Positions 17,421 through 25,063 of a stretch of DNA of 64,000 bases are shown one piece after another. Each line of letters begins with the position of its first letter. Within the stretch, counting starts at the first letter, position 1. The notes under the pieces were generated by a model, which made no database searches, was not told where the DNA came from, and saw nothing but the letters and a program-made list of their open reading frames with translations. The position numbers and the translations under genes were made by a program. The stretch comes from Marinobacter salexigens (GTDB taxonomy: Bacteria > Pseudomonadota > Gammaproteobacteria > Pseudomonadales > Oleiphilaceae). Where the stretch lies: contig NZ_JAHKPV010000001.1 of NCBI RefSeq assembly GCF_018860765.1, positions 857,594 through 921,593 of the forward strand. The letters are read 5' to 3'.

Positions 17421-17894
17421 CTATTTATCGTAAGCAATGCTGTTGATATACCAAGTGATTGTTCCTGCATCGGTTCTTACCTCAGCCTCGTCGCCCACTT
17501 GCTTTTTTAGCAGAGCCCGGGCCATGGGCGAATCAATGGAAATGTAATCGTTGCGGTTGAATATCTCATCGTAGCCTACGATTCGGAATTTCAGGGTTTT
17601 GCCATCATCGTTTTCGACTTCTACCCAAGCTCCGAAAAAAACCTTCCCTTCTTGCTCTGGATGATGCTCTACCACTTTAAGGTTGTCCAAACAGCGCCTT
17701 AAATAACGCACCCGGCGGTCAATTTCCCTAAGCCGCTTCTTGTTGTACTGGTAGTCTGCGTTTTCGCTGCGATCACCAAGACTGGCTGCCCAAGTAACCT
17801 TTTTGGTGATCTCCGGGCGTTCAAATCGCCAGAGCTCATCAAGTTCTTTTTGCAGGTCATCGTAGCCCTGTCGGGTGATAAGTGGTGTCTTCAA
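17421..17894 (-). CDS. greB: Transcript cleavage/elongation factor GreB
   Basis: Rescues backtracked RNA polymerase by stimulating transcript cleavage. The N-terminal coiled coil (about 8-75) carries the acidic tip GDRSENADYQYNKKRLREID, with C-terminal FKBP-like domain ending WYINSIAYDK. TTG at 17894 is chosen: AGGAG lies 5 nt upstream and the protein then starts KTPLITRQGYDDL as in GreB. The product has 157 residues, the usual length. Confidence 0.95.
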   Translation of the reverse strand: MKTPLITRQGYDDLQKELDELWRFERPEITKKVTWAASLGDRSENADYQYNKKRLREIDRRVRYLRRCLDNLKVVEHHPEQEGKVFFGAWVEVENDDGKTLKFRIVGYDEIFNRNDYISIDSPMARALLKKQVGDEAEVRTDAGTITWYINSIAYDK

Positions 17895-18084
17895 GACTGC
17901 TCCTGTTTTTGCAAAGTGAGTGTGTAGCGGGAACAAAGAGGCTGCAAGCGTGACGATCGAATCATATTCACCAGTGAAAGATGTCACAAAACGGTCAATC
18001 TACTGAGAAATACGGACGGTTTGGCGATAGACTGATTAAAATTTGACACATTTAAAACAGGATGTGTCTTGGAGGATGGACGCC

Positions 18085-18543
18085 ATGAATCTGTTACAAC
18101 GTATTGCTGGATCGCCTGAATCGTTTCGTTCTAGGTGTGTTCCTGCTTTTCTATTACTCATGGTAGCAGGATTGGCAAACGCACAGACCAGTTCCGGCGA
18201 GAATGAGGTATTTGAAGTTGAGGAACGCTCCACTCTGGAGACCATCTCTTTTAGCTCAATTGAGGAAGACGCTCTATCAGAAACGGTCATTGAGGGCGCT
18301 CTGACAGAGCCAGCCGAGGGTATTCCAGTTCAGCAGGTAGGAAAAGGAGACTTTTATTTAGACCCGCTTGCGTTGCAGCCCGGTGATGGCCGCACCGATC
18401 TAGGACGTTCGGAGATCCCAGTCGAGTTTCGCTTCAGTACTCCCAAATCTATCCCCGGGCAAACACACAGCGATAATTTTGTGATTCGCCCGCCGAACAA
18501 CCGTACTTACGATGCGCTCAATTTGAATGTAACCGACCGTTGA
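18085..18543 (+). CDS. Secreted protein of unknown function
   Basis: A 152-residue protein with an N-terminal signal peptide (hydrophobic FLLLMVAGLANA, cleavage before QTSSG near residue 34). The mature part is acidic and low in hydrophobic residues, suggesting a periplasmic or surface protein. ATG 18085 has GGAGG 9 nt upstream; ATG 18076 in frame is an alternative. I do not recognise a domain. Confidence 0.65.
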   Translation: MNLLQRIAGSPESFRSRCVPAFLLLMVAGLANAQTSSGENEVFEVEERSTLETISFSSIEEDALSETVIEGALTEPAEGIPVQQVGKGDFYLDPLALQPGDGRTDLGRSEIPVEFRFSTPKSIPGQTHSDNFVIRPPNNRTYDALNLNVTDR

Positions 18544-18580
18544 GTGCTTCTTCAGGTTAATCGTTACATAGGCAGAGAAG

Positions 18581-18612
18581 CGATCCCGGCGGTATCTTCC
18601 AAGCCGGGATCG
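18581..18612. terminator. Hairpin between convergent genes
   Basis: A perfect 10-bp stem (18581-18590 with 18603-18612, 12-nt loop) sits between the convergent secreted-protein and acyl-CoA-binding-protein genes. It has no T tract on either side, so it may act as a transcript-end stabiliser rather than a classic terminator. Confidence 0.4.
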
Positions 18613-18626
18613 AAGAGCAGCTTGGC

Positions 18627-18887
18627 TTACTTGAGGGATTCGAGTTTGTCGATGTACTTTTGCATGGCTTCATCTTTTGACATGCCTTTGCACTTTTCCC
18701 AGGCGTCATACTTGGCGCGGCCAACAAAATCCATCATGCCCGGGCGCTTGCCCGACACGTCGCCTTCGGTGCCCTGCTTGTACAGTGCGTAAAACTCCAG
18801 CTTCATTTCGTTGGACGGCTTGAAATCGCCTTCCGCAGTCTGAATGTAGTTTACCGCCTCGTCGAAACTGGTTTTCAAATCGCTCAT
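18627..18887 (-). CDS. Acyl-CoA-binding protein
   Basis: An 86-residue four-helix ACBP that binds medium- and long-chain acyl-CoA in the cytoplasm. Family hallmarks are FYALYKQGTEGDV, RPGMMDFVGRAKYDAW and a final helix MSKDEAMQKYIDKL. AGGAG lies 9 nt before the ATG. ACBPs are scattered in bacteria; it may buffer acyl-CoA for the lipid enzymes common in this organism type. Confidence 0.95.
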   Translation of the reverse strand: MSDLKTSFDEAVNYIQTAEGDFKPSNEMKLEFYALYKQGTEGDVSGKRPGMMDFVGRAKYDAWEKCKGMSKDEAMQKYIDKLESLK

Positions 18888-18957
18888 ATCAATCTTCTCC
18901 TTGGTTTTTGTGATAATGCCTTGAGGCTATATATGTGCTTGCAGGAGTATAGCCATC

Positions 18958-19113
18958 GTGTTGCTTGCCGTCATTGACCGATTTGCTGGCTACTTTGGCC
19001 AGTCGGTCACAAGTGTTTGCTCAGGTACAGATGCCTTGATAAAAGTATGCGAACGCTCACAATTCAATGCTCTGTTGGCGGATTTGGTTGAGAAGTCTGG
19101 CTTGTCTATGTAG
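18958..19113 (+). CDS. Possible small protein (51 residues)
   Basis: GTG at 18958 opens a 51-codon frame ending TAG at 19111-19113, with GGAG about 10 nt upstream. The translation has a balanced composition and a helical C-terminal half (NALLADLVEKSGLSM). It occupies the 271-nt gap between the divergent acyl-CoA-binding protein and ligase genes, which otherwise holds nothing obvious. Chance cannot be excluded at this length. Confidence 0.3.
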   Translation: MLLAVIDRFAGYFGQSVTSVCSGTDALIKVCERSQFNALLADLVEKSGLSM

Positions 19114-19158
19114 GTTTTTAGTCGGGTAAAAGGAAGATAAACGTTAAGGATTAGACGT

Positions 19159-20019
19159 ATGCAATTGATATGTACATGGGGGTTCATTCCAGCCCTATTT
19201 CTACTTTTGATGGGTGCTGCACGTGCCAGTGAGATTGAACCGCCGCTGGTACCTCTCGCCAGCACTTATAAACAGGGAGTTGTCCTAGAGGATTACTGGG
19301 TCAGCGAAAAGCTGGACGGTGTAAGGGCTTATTGGAGCGGGCATGTGTTTTTATCCCGTAACGGCAATGTTTATAGGGCACCAGACTGGTTCATCGCTGG
19401 CTTGCCTGATATTCCCTTGGATGGTGAGCTATGGATGGGGCGGCAACGCTTTGCGGAGCTGTCCGGTGCAGTTCGTAAGCAGGCGCCCATTGACGTCGAA
19501 TGGCGCCGTATCCGATTTCATGTATTTGATTTGCCGGGCGCCGGGCCATTTCATGAACGCTATGAGCGGTTGCAGACACTGATAGACAGTGCGGATTCAC
19601 CCTACCTGAAGCTGGTGCAACAAAAGCCAACTTCCTCACACTCTGCGTTGATGGCTGATTTGGACAGGGTTATCGCTGAAGGTGGTGAAGGCCTCATGTT
19701 AAAGCGGCGGGAAAGCTCTTACGAGGCAGGCCGCTCTGATGACCTGTTGAAGGTGAAAGCCTTTGAAGATGCAGAGGCTGTGGTGGTTGAGCGCATAGCA
19801 GGCAAAGGGCGCCTGCGGGGCATGATGGGAGCGCTGAAAGTAGAGCTTCCAAATGGCCGCCGTTTTCGCATCGGAACAGGGTTTAATGATGAGATCCGCG
19901 CGCACCCGCCCGCACCGGGAACGCATATAACCTTCAAGTACTACGGCTTAACAGCAACCGGCCTGCCACGCTTTGCAAGCTTTTTGCGTATTCGTGACGA
20001 TGAGCCACCAGGGCCCTAG
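19159..20019 (+). CDS. ligE: Periplasmic ATP-dependent DNA ligase (LigE-like)
   Basis: A 286-residue minimal ATP-dependent DNA ligase. Adenylation motif I is EKLDGVRA (nucleophile Lys near residue 53). Later motifs include DGELWMG, a GGEGLMLKRR stretch and DLLKVK, with a C-terminal OB fold ending FKYYGLTATGLPRFASF. A signal peptide (residues 1-24, cleavage near ARA-SE) predicts export to the periplasm, as in the LigE group linked to DNA uptake or extracellular DNA. It seals nicks in duplex DNA. AAGGA sits 8 nt before the ATG. Confidence 0.88.
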   Translation: MQLICTWGFIPALFLLLMGAARASEIEPPLVPLASTYKQGVVLEDYWVSEKLDGVRAYWSGHVFLSRNGNVYRAPDWFIAGLPDIPLDGELWMGRQRFAELSGAVRKQAPIDVEWRRIRFHVFDLPGAGPFHERYERLQTLIDSADSPYLKLVQQKPTSSHSALMADLDRVIAEGGEGLMLKRRESSYEAGRSDDLLKVKAFEDAEAVVVERIAGKGRLRGMMGALKVELPNGRRFRIGTGFNDEIRAHPPAPGTHITFKYYGLTATGLPRFASFLRIRDDEPPGP

Positions 20020-20049
20020 GTGGCCTCTGGTGACGCATAAAGTCTCAAA

Positions 20050-20832
20050 TTATTGTCTGTAGTTGTTTTCAATTCTATCCAACTCACCGGCTTTGCGGGC
20101 CTCGTCTAACGCTCGCTGAAAGGCGGCAACAATAGTGGGGTCAGTGCTGTTACTGAAAGCCAAGTACATGGGGGTTTCTCGAAACACCAGCACCGGCTTT
20201 AGGCCGGTTATGCCATGCTCTTCTTTGGCGACCAGTGGGCCGACCAAGCCGTCCGTTACCCACAAATCCGCTTGTCCCAGCATCAGCCGCCGTGTGTTCA
20301 CGTCGCCTGAAACGGCAGTGAGAACATTGAATCCCTTGTCGATCAGATAATCCGACATTACGTCACCCTTGTAGCCAGCAATCTGTAGATCTTTTGCATC
20401 GTCAAGGGAGTTCAGACTGATATCTGAATCTGGAGCTGCAAAAAGCGTCCATTTAATGGATGCTAACGGGCCTACCCATTGGAACTGGCTCTCACGCTCA
20501 TCCGTTCTGGCGGTGCAAAAAAGACCATGGTTTTCACGTTCCTGAACCCAGTTATAGGCATAGCTCCATGCCCGCATTTTCATAACATAGTCGTAATCCA
20601 GCCGGGCGAGGGCGGCTTTAACCATATCGCTACAGATACCGGTAATATCGTTTTCGCCATGGGCAAACGCCTTACCAGAAACAGTATCGTTGTAGGGTGG
20701 ATACTTCTCGGTAAAGATATACAAACGGTCGTCGGCTGTCGTCGAAGCCGCGAATCCCGATAGTACCAACGACAACAAACCAGTTTTTACGCCGTTTAAA
20801 ATCTTACGAGAGGTTGAAGTCAGCATAGGCAT
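20050..20832 (-). CDS. Periplasmic solute-binding protein, family 3-like
   Basis: A 260-residue exported protein of the amino-acid-type periplasmic binding fold. Signal peptide about 1-33 (cleavage near STTADD), then YIFTEKYPPYN, the mid segment GLFCTARTDERE and LADLWVTDGL-like pattern typical of the family. ATG 20832 has AAGGA 7 nt upstream. No permease or ATPase gene is adjacent, so it may be a stand-alone binding protein. The ligand is unknown. Confidence 0.85.
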   Translation of the reverse strand: MPMLTSTSRKILNGVKTGLLSLVLSGFAASTTADDRLYIFTEKYPPYNDTVSGKAFAHGENDITGICSDMVKAALARLDYDYVMKMRAWSYAYNWVQERENHGLFCTARTDERESQFQWVGPLASIKWTLFAAPDSDISLNSLDDAKDLQIAGYKGDVMSDYLIDKGFNVLTAVSGDVNTRRLMLGQADLWVTDGLVGPLVAKEEHGITGLKPVLVFRETPMYLAFSNSTDPTIVAAFQRALDEARKAGELDRIENNYRQ

Positions 20833-21101
20833 TAGCTCGTCCTTTGTTTTTGGTTCCGACGCCCCAAGGGGCCGCTGTTTACCGAGGAGTTTTATCATGG
20901 CGCGTTCGCATTCAAATGTCAGTGACAAAACGTAGCAGGTTACCCATTACAGGTGCTCCGCTTTCTGCTGGGTTAGTGTACAGTTACGAAGTGGGAACCC
21001 TATGCTACAGTAGTTTGCGAGCGGTCTTGCATGGTTATACGTAGCCAGTCTAGCCCAGACCGTCGTCGAATGAACTCAGGAATCGGATCAGGAGACAGCT
21101 C

Positions 21102-21425
21102 ATGGAAAAGCAAACAGCAAAAGATGATTATGCCCGCGTTAAAGAAGATCTCCAGCTGCTGCGGGAAGATATGGCATCACTTACCAAGGCTGTTGCAGAT
21201 GGCCAGAAGGCCAATGCCAGTAACCTGAAAGATGAAATCAGCCGCGAGGCTCAAGCCGTGTTTGATAATCTGCGCAAGCGCGGCGATGCCGCCCTTACTC
21301 GCGCTACAGAGGCGGGCTCGCAAACCGTAGAGGGTGTGGAACACAAAATTGAGGAGAGGCCGTTTCTCAGTATCATCCTCATGTTTTTGGCAGGTGTTAT
21401 CGTAGGCAAAATGCTCGATCGCTAA
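21102..21425 (+). CDS. DUF883 family (YqjD/ElaB-like) membrane-anchored protein
   Basis: A 107-residue protein with a long charged amphipathic helix (about 1-85) and a C-terminal transmembrane segment LSIILMFLAGVIVGKML, the plan of YqjD/ElaB proteins that tether ribosomes to the inner membrane in stationary phase. AGGAG lies 7 nt before the ATG. Its TAA overlaps the next ATG (TAATG), so the two genes are coupled, matching yqjD-yqjE order. Confidence 0.88.
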   Translation: MEKQTAKDDYARVKEDLQLLREDMASLTKAVADGQKANASNLKDEISREAQAVFDNLRKRGDAALTRATEAGSQTVEGVEHKIEERPFLSIILMFLAGVIVGKMLDR

Positions 21426-21928
21426 TGCTGCCCGACTCTGCAACGATCCAAAGCACCCTTCGTAAAGTTGTTGCGGCCATCACCGGTGTGGTGTTGGCCT
21501 TGGTGCTGCTTACCGCGCTGTTAGTAACCGGCTTTTATTTTTTGGTTAATGCAGCGGCTCTGGCTCTGGCTCCTCTTGTGGGGAAGCCAGCGGCCATGGC
21601 GATTACCGGGTTTGCATGCTTGTGCTTGCTCGCACTGTTCTTCTATCGAATGACTCGCCCTGCCAAATCCCGCAAAGATAGCGAGGGCGGCGCGTCAGCC
21701 TCTGGTTCCGCATCCCCCGTTGAGGTTTTGCGGTCGCTGATCGCTCAAAATCCACTTGAGGCTGCTGCTTTGGCTTTTGCCGTGGGCGTTGCTGAGCAGG
21801 CTGATCCTAGATTGAAAAATCTACTGCTTCAAGGTGGCATGGTTCTGATGCGTCAGGCTCCCAGCTCTGCTACCTCCGAACCTGACGATTCTGCCACATC
21901 TTCCGCTGACAAGCCCTCAGCCGAATAG
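21425..21928 (+). CDS. YqjE-like membrane protein (holin superfamily III type)
   Basis: A 167-residue protein with two strong transmembrane helices (about 15-45 and 55-75) and a cytosolic tail ending in a Ser/Asp-rich stretch. Position after a DUF883 gene and the helical hairpin suggest the YqjE / phage-holin-3 family. The tail, which includes a short hydrophobic helix near 100-120, is longer than in the enterobacterial protein. Function is unknown. Confidence 0.7.
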   Translation: MLPDSATIQSTLRKVVAAITGVVLALVLLTALLVTGFYFLVNAAALALAPLVGKPAAMAITGFACLCLLALFFYRMTRPAKSRKDSEGGASASGSASPVEVLRSLIAQNPLEAAALAFAVGVAEQADPRLKNLLLQGGMVLMRQAPSSATSEPDDSATSSADKPSAE

Positions 21929-22129
21929 CTTTTTGTTGGCCTTATCAGCTCGAAAAACCTCTTGGAAATCCTTTGTCCTGTACCTTCGAGTAATTGGAGT
22001 TTTTGGTGGTTTTGTTCTATCTCTTTGGTTTTCTTTAATTTTTCTTTGAGAATTAAGAGAGTATGAAGAGATTTTAGTTTGGATGTAACCCAAAACTGCC
22101 ATCAGAGCCACTAGGGTGGGAGCACGTAT

Positions 22130-22166
22130 TTCGGGGGCAGTGAGTGGAATTACTCAGCCACCCGAA
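22130..22166 (+). promoter_or_regulatory. Hairpin in the leader of the outer-membrane barrel gene
   Basis: TTCGGG (22130-22135) pairs with CCCGAA (22161-22166) and TGAGT (22141-22145) with ACTCA (22152-22156), giving an interrupted stem 47 nt before the ATG at 22214. The rest of gap 21929-22213 is T-rich on the plus strand and has no convincing gene. The hairpin could be a leader structure. Confidence 0.3.
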
Positions 22167-22213
22167 GAACGCTATTAACGAATAGAACTCTTAACTAGTG
22201 AGGATGATGCATT

Positions 22214-22792
22214 ATGAACTCTAAAGCTCGTATTGCCTGTGCCACGATTTTGTCTGCCAGTGTTTTTGCAGCCCCTGTAGCCTTGGCGCAAGGCTCTTCT
22301 GATCGTGACGCCTCCGGTCCATACATTAAGGGTAGTTATGGTGGCTATAAATCGCACGGCGGGGATTTCGATGATTCGAATGATCTTTATGGAGCGGGGT
22401 TAGGTTACCAGTTCAACGAGTTCTTTGGCTTGGAAGCGAACTATGTGGACTTCGGCAATTTCGGTAAAGACGACACGAAGGCAAGCTTAAAAGGCGGCGC
22501 GCTTGTGGTCATCGGTCGACTACCGCTATCAAGTAGTTTTGGTGTCTACGCCAAAGCGGGTGCATTCGCTGCGGCGCTTGACGTGGACGCTTTTGACGAG
22601 GACGAGACCTATGACGATGTAAGCCCCGTTGTAGGTGCAGGTGTTGATTTCCGCATTTCAGAGCACCTGACTACCTTTCTGGAATATAACCGCTATAACG
22701 TAGACATTGATGAAAATGATTTTAACGGTCAGCTGAATAACGATGGCCCAGATTTCGATACTGCGCAGGTTGGCCTCAAGTTTCAATTCTGA
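22214..22792 (+). CDS. Outer-membrane beta-barrel protein (OmpA-like transmembrane domain)
   Basis: A 192-residue protein with signal peptide (1-25, cleavage at ALAQ). Alternating strands such as GPYIKGSYGGYK, LYGAGLGYQFNEFFGLEANYVDF and the C-terminal aromatic FQF predict an eight-stranded outer-membrane barrel. No peptidoglycan-binding domain is present. GAGG lies 10 nt before the ATG. The mature protein is very acidic, usual in marine bacteria. Transport or adhesion role unknown. Confidence 0.85.
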   Translation: MNSKARIACATILSASVFAAPVALAQGSSDRDASGPYIKGSYGGYKSHGGDFDDSNDLYGAGLGYQFNEFFGLEANYVDFGNFGKDDTKASLKGGALVVIGRLPLSSSFGVYAKAGAFAAALDVDAFDEDETYDDVSPVVGAGVDFRISEHLTTFLEYNRYNVDIDENDFNGQLNNDGPDFDTAQVGLKFQF

Positions 22793-22812
22793 TTAGAGTC
22801 AGTCTGACCCTA

Positions 22813-22849
22813 AAAAACGGCGCAGGGGTTTAACCTCTGCGCCGTTTTT
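22813..22849 (+). terminator. Strong intrinsic terminator
   Basis: Arms 22813-22830 and 22832-22849 are complementary over their length with one G-T pair; the tip bases must stay open to form the loop. A-run before and T-run after make it usable in both directions, but it clearly terminates the outer-membrane protein gene. Confidence 0.9.
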
Positions 22850-22963
22850 GCTTTTAGCCGCTTCGATAGCCTGCCTATAGCTCGTACCGATATACTGACA
22901 ACTGGCTTCCCCGGCAGGGAACCGGGAAGCACATCTGTACTCAACGAAACGGGACGAAAGCTT

Positions 22964-23746
22964 ATGACTGAACACCAACCCTTTGATTGGTCATCAACTC
23001 CGGCCGCTGTGTGGCGTCGCCACCGCTCGGGCTTGCGCGCCGTTCGAAGGTTAGACCCGGTGCAATGGGGCTCGCTAACGGGTATTGATCGTCAGCAAAA
23101 GGCGCTTGCCCGCAACACAGAGCGCTTTCTTGCCGGAGAGCCCTCCAATAACGTGCTGCTTTGGGGAGCCCGAGGAACGGGGAAATCATCCCTTATCAAG
23201 GCGCTGCTGAATCGCTACCAAGAGCAGGGTTTGAGAATTATTGAGGTGGATAAGGACGACTTGGTGAACTTGCCGGAGATTGTGGATGACATCTGTGATC
23301 TGCCGTTCCGCTTCGTTATCTTCTGTGACGACTTGTCGTTTGATGTGGGTGAGACCGGTTATAAAGCGCTGAAAAGCGTGCTTGAAGGTTCGCTGGAATT
23401 ACCGCCAGAGAACGTTCGTGTTTATGCCACATCTAATCGCCGTCATTTGATGCCGGAATTTATGTCCGACAATCTCAAGGGTCATACTCAGGATGGCGAA
23501 ATTCATCCTGCGGAAGCTATTGAAGAGCAGGTTTCTTTGGCTGATCGCTTTGGTTTGCAGTTGTCCTTTTACGCGTTTCCCCAAGAGGGGTATTTGCAGG
23601 CAGTGGATACGTTTTTCCCGAGCGTGGTCGACAGGGAACACCTGCACCGTGAAGCCATCCGCTTCGCCACCCAAAAAGGCGTACGAAATGGCCGCACCGC
23701 GCAGCAGTTTTACCGACAGTTTGCCGGAGACGAGAGCCTTGGCTAA
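22964..23746 (+). CDS. DUF815 AAA-type ATP-binding protein
   Basis: A 260-residue P-loop protein. Walker A is LWGARGTGKSSLIKAL (about 65-80) and Walker B FVIFCDDLSFD; VYATSNRRHLMPE looks like the sensor strand. This matches DUF815, a poorly studied AAA family. No membrane segments. It is tail to tail with the DUF3422 gene (9 bp apart). Role unknown. Confidence 0.88.
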   Translation: MTEHQPFDWSSTPAAVWRRHRSGLRAVRRLDPVQWGSLTGIDRQQKALARNTERFLAGEPSNNVLLWGARGTGKSSLIKALLNRYQEQGLRIIEVDKDDLVNLPEIVDDICDLPFRFVIFCDDLSFDVGETGYKALKSVLEGSLELPPENVRVYATSNRRHLMPEFMSDNLKGHTQDGEIHPAEAIEEQVSLADRFGLQLSFYAFPQEGYLQAVDTFFPSVVDREHLHREAIRFATQKGVRNGRTAQQFYRQFAGDESLG

Positions 23747-23755
23747 GGCCTTTTG

Positions 23756-25063
23756 CTACTGCCGTCTTGCCATGCGGATAAAGTGATGGTGAACAAACCG
23801 AATCGCTAGATACACCAGTGCAAGTGTAGCGGGAATGGCAATCCCCAGCGCCAGAGTTTTGTTGAAGATAATCCCTGCTTCGTAAATGGAATCCAACGCT
23901 AGCTTCAGAAGACCGATCAGATAGTAGGTGATAGCGACAACCGAGAAGCCTTCAACTGTGTGCTGCATCATCAGTTGGATTTTTGAGCGCCTGTCCATGG
24001 AGCTCAGTAGCTGCTGATTCTGGCTTTGGATGGCCAGCTCCACCCGAGTTCGCATCATGTCAGACGCGCGGTCTACCCGACGGGAAAGGTCTTCCAGTCG
24101 CACGCTGACGGATTCACAGGTTTTGACAGCAGGGGTTAGTCGGCGAGTCATAAACTCAGAGATAGTGAGATGGCCCGACACTTCGTCTTCTCGCAGCTCT
24201 TCAAGGCGGGTCAACACCAGCTGATGGTAGGCTTTGGTGGCGGAAAACCGAAATGTGGAGTGGGCACGAAAGGCTTCGATTTTGGCCGCAATATTCGTGA
24301 GTTCGGCCAAAATGGTCTGTTCATTCTGGGTTTCGTTGTCAGCCAATGCCTGAGTGATGACGGTCAGTTGCTGGTCCATATCATTCAGGGCAGGTGTGAT
24401 TTCGCGGGCAACGGGCAGTGCCAACAGAGACATCAAACGATAGGTTTCGATTTCCATCAACCGTTGAACGAGCCTGCCTAATTGGCTATCCGACATGCTG
24501 TAATTGAGCACCATGAAACGGCCGAAGTTATCTGAGTGCAACTGAAAAGTGCCTAATACCCGAGCAGCTCCTTCTTGAGGGCTGCTGCCTACCAAGCGCA
24601 TGCCCTCAAAATGTCGACGCATAAACGCGGGTTCGTTGCGGGCGTGTTCCACCGACGGGCCAACGTCAATATGAAAGGCGGCAACCACTATGCCTTCGAG
24701 TTGTTCGAGCCAGCCATGGGGCAGCGCGCTGACACCCGTTTCCTCAAAGGGCTCGGCATCGGACGGAGCCAGATTGGTAAAAGTGTAAGCGGTAAATTCC
24801 AGATGGACCTCGCGGCGAATGCGCAACTGATCAAAAGTTTGCTCGTAACAAGTGACCTCCTCCTCTGGCCAGGGTTGCCCCAGCATTCGGTGTAGGCTTT
24901 GCAGATGTTTAAACTGGCTTTTGCGTTGCTCCGATGTGGTCAACACTGCAATGTGGCTTACCCTTGCCTGCGGTGGTAACACCTGAAACGGACGCGAATG
25001 CAGCTCCTGATAAAGGTCAGGGCGCAGGGGGTGAAAATCCAGTGCGAGGGTTTGGGCGGTCAC
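23756..25063 (-). CDS. DUF3422 family membrane protein
   Basis: A 435-residue protein. The N-terminal motif HPLRPDLYQELHSRPF is characteristic of DUF3422. A long helical middle (about 220-370) is followed by two C-terminal transmembrane helices (about 370-392 and 403-425). Its ATG overlaps the kinase stop by 4 bp, so it is the third gene of the pdsR-pdsS operon here. Function is unknown; the context suggests, without proof, a link to the sortase system. Confidence 0.88.
   Translation of the reverse strand: MTAQTLALDFHPLRPDLYQELHSRPFQVLPPQARVSHIAVLTTSEQRKSQFKHLQSLHRMLGQPWPEEEVTCYEQTFDQLRIRREVHLEFTAYTFTNLAPSDAEPFEETGVSALPHGWLEQLEGIVVAAFHIDVGPSVEHARNEPAFMRRHFEGMRLVGSSPQEGAARVLGTFQLHSDNFGRFMVLNYSMSDSQLGRLVQRLMEIETYRLMSLLALPVAREITPALNDMDQQLTVITQALADNETQNEQTILAELTNIAAKIEAFRAHSTFRFSATKAYHQLVLTRLEELREDEVSGHLTISEFMTRRLTPAVKTCESVSVRLEDLSRRVDRASDMMRTRVELAIQSQNQQLLSSMDRRSKIQLMMQHTVEGFSVVAITYYLIGLLKLALDSIYEAGIIFNKTLALGIAIPATLALVYLAIRFVHHHFIRMARRQ

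Noticed and set aside
18043..18048. TTGACA as a -35 box before the secreted-protein gene
   Set aside because: No acceptable -10 element at 16-18 bp; the ribosome site and start codon follow too closely.
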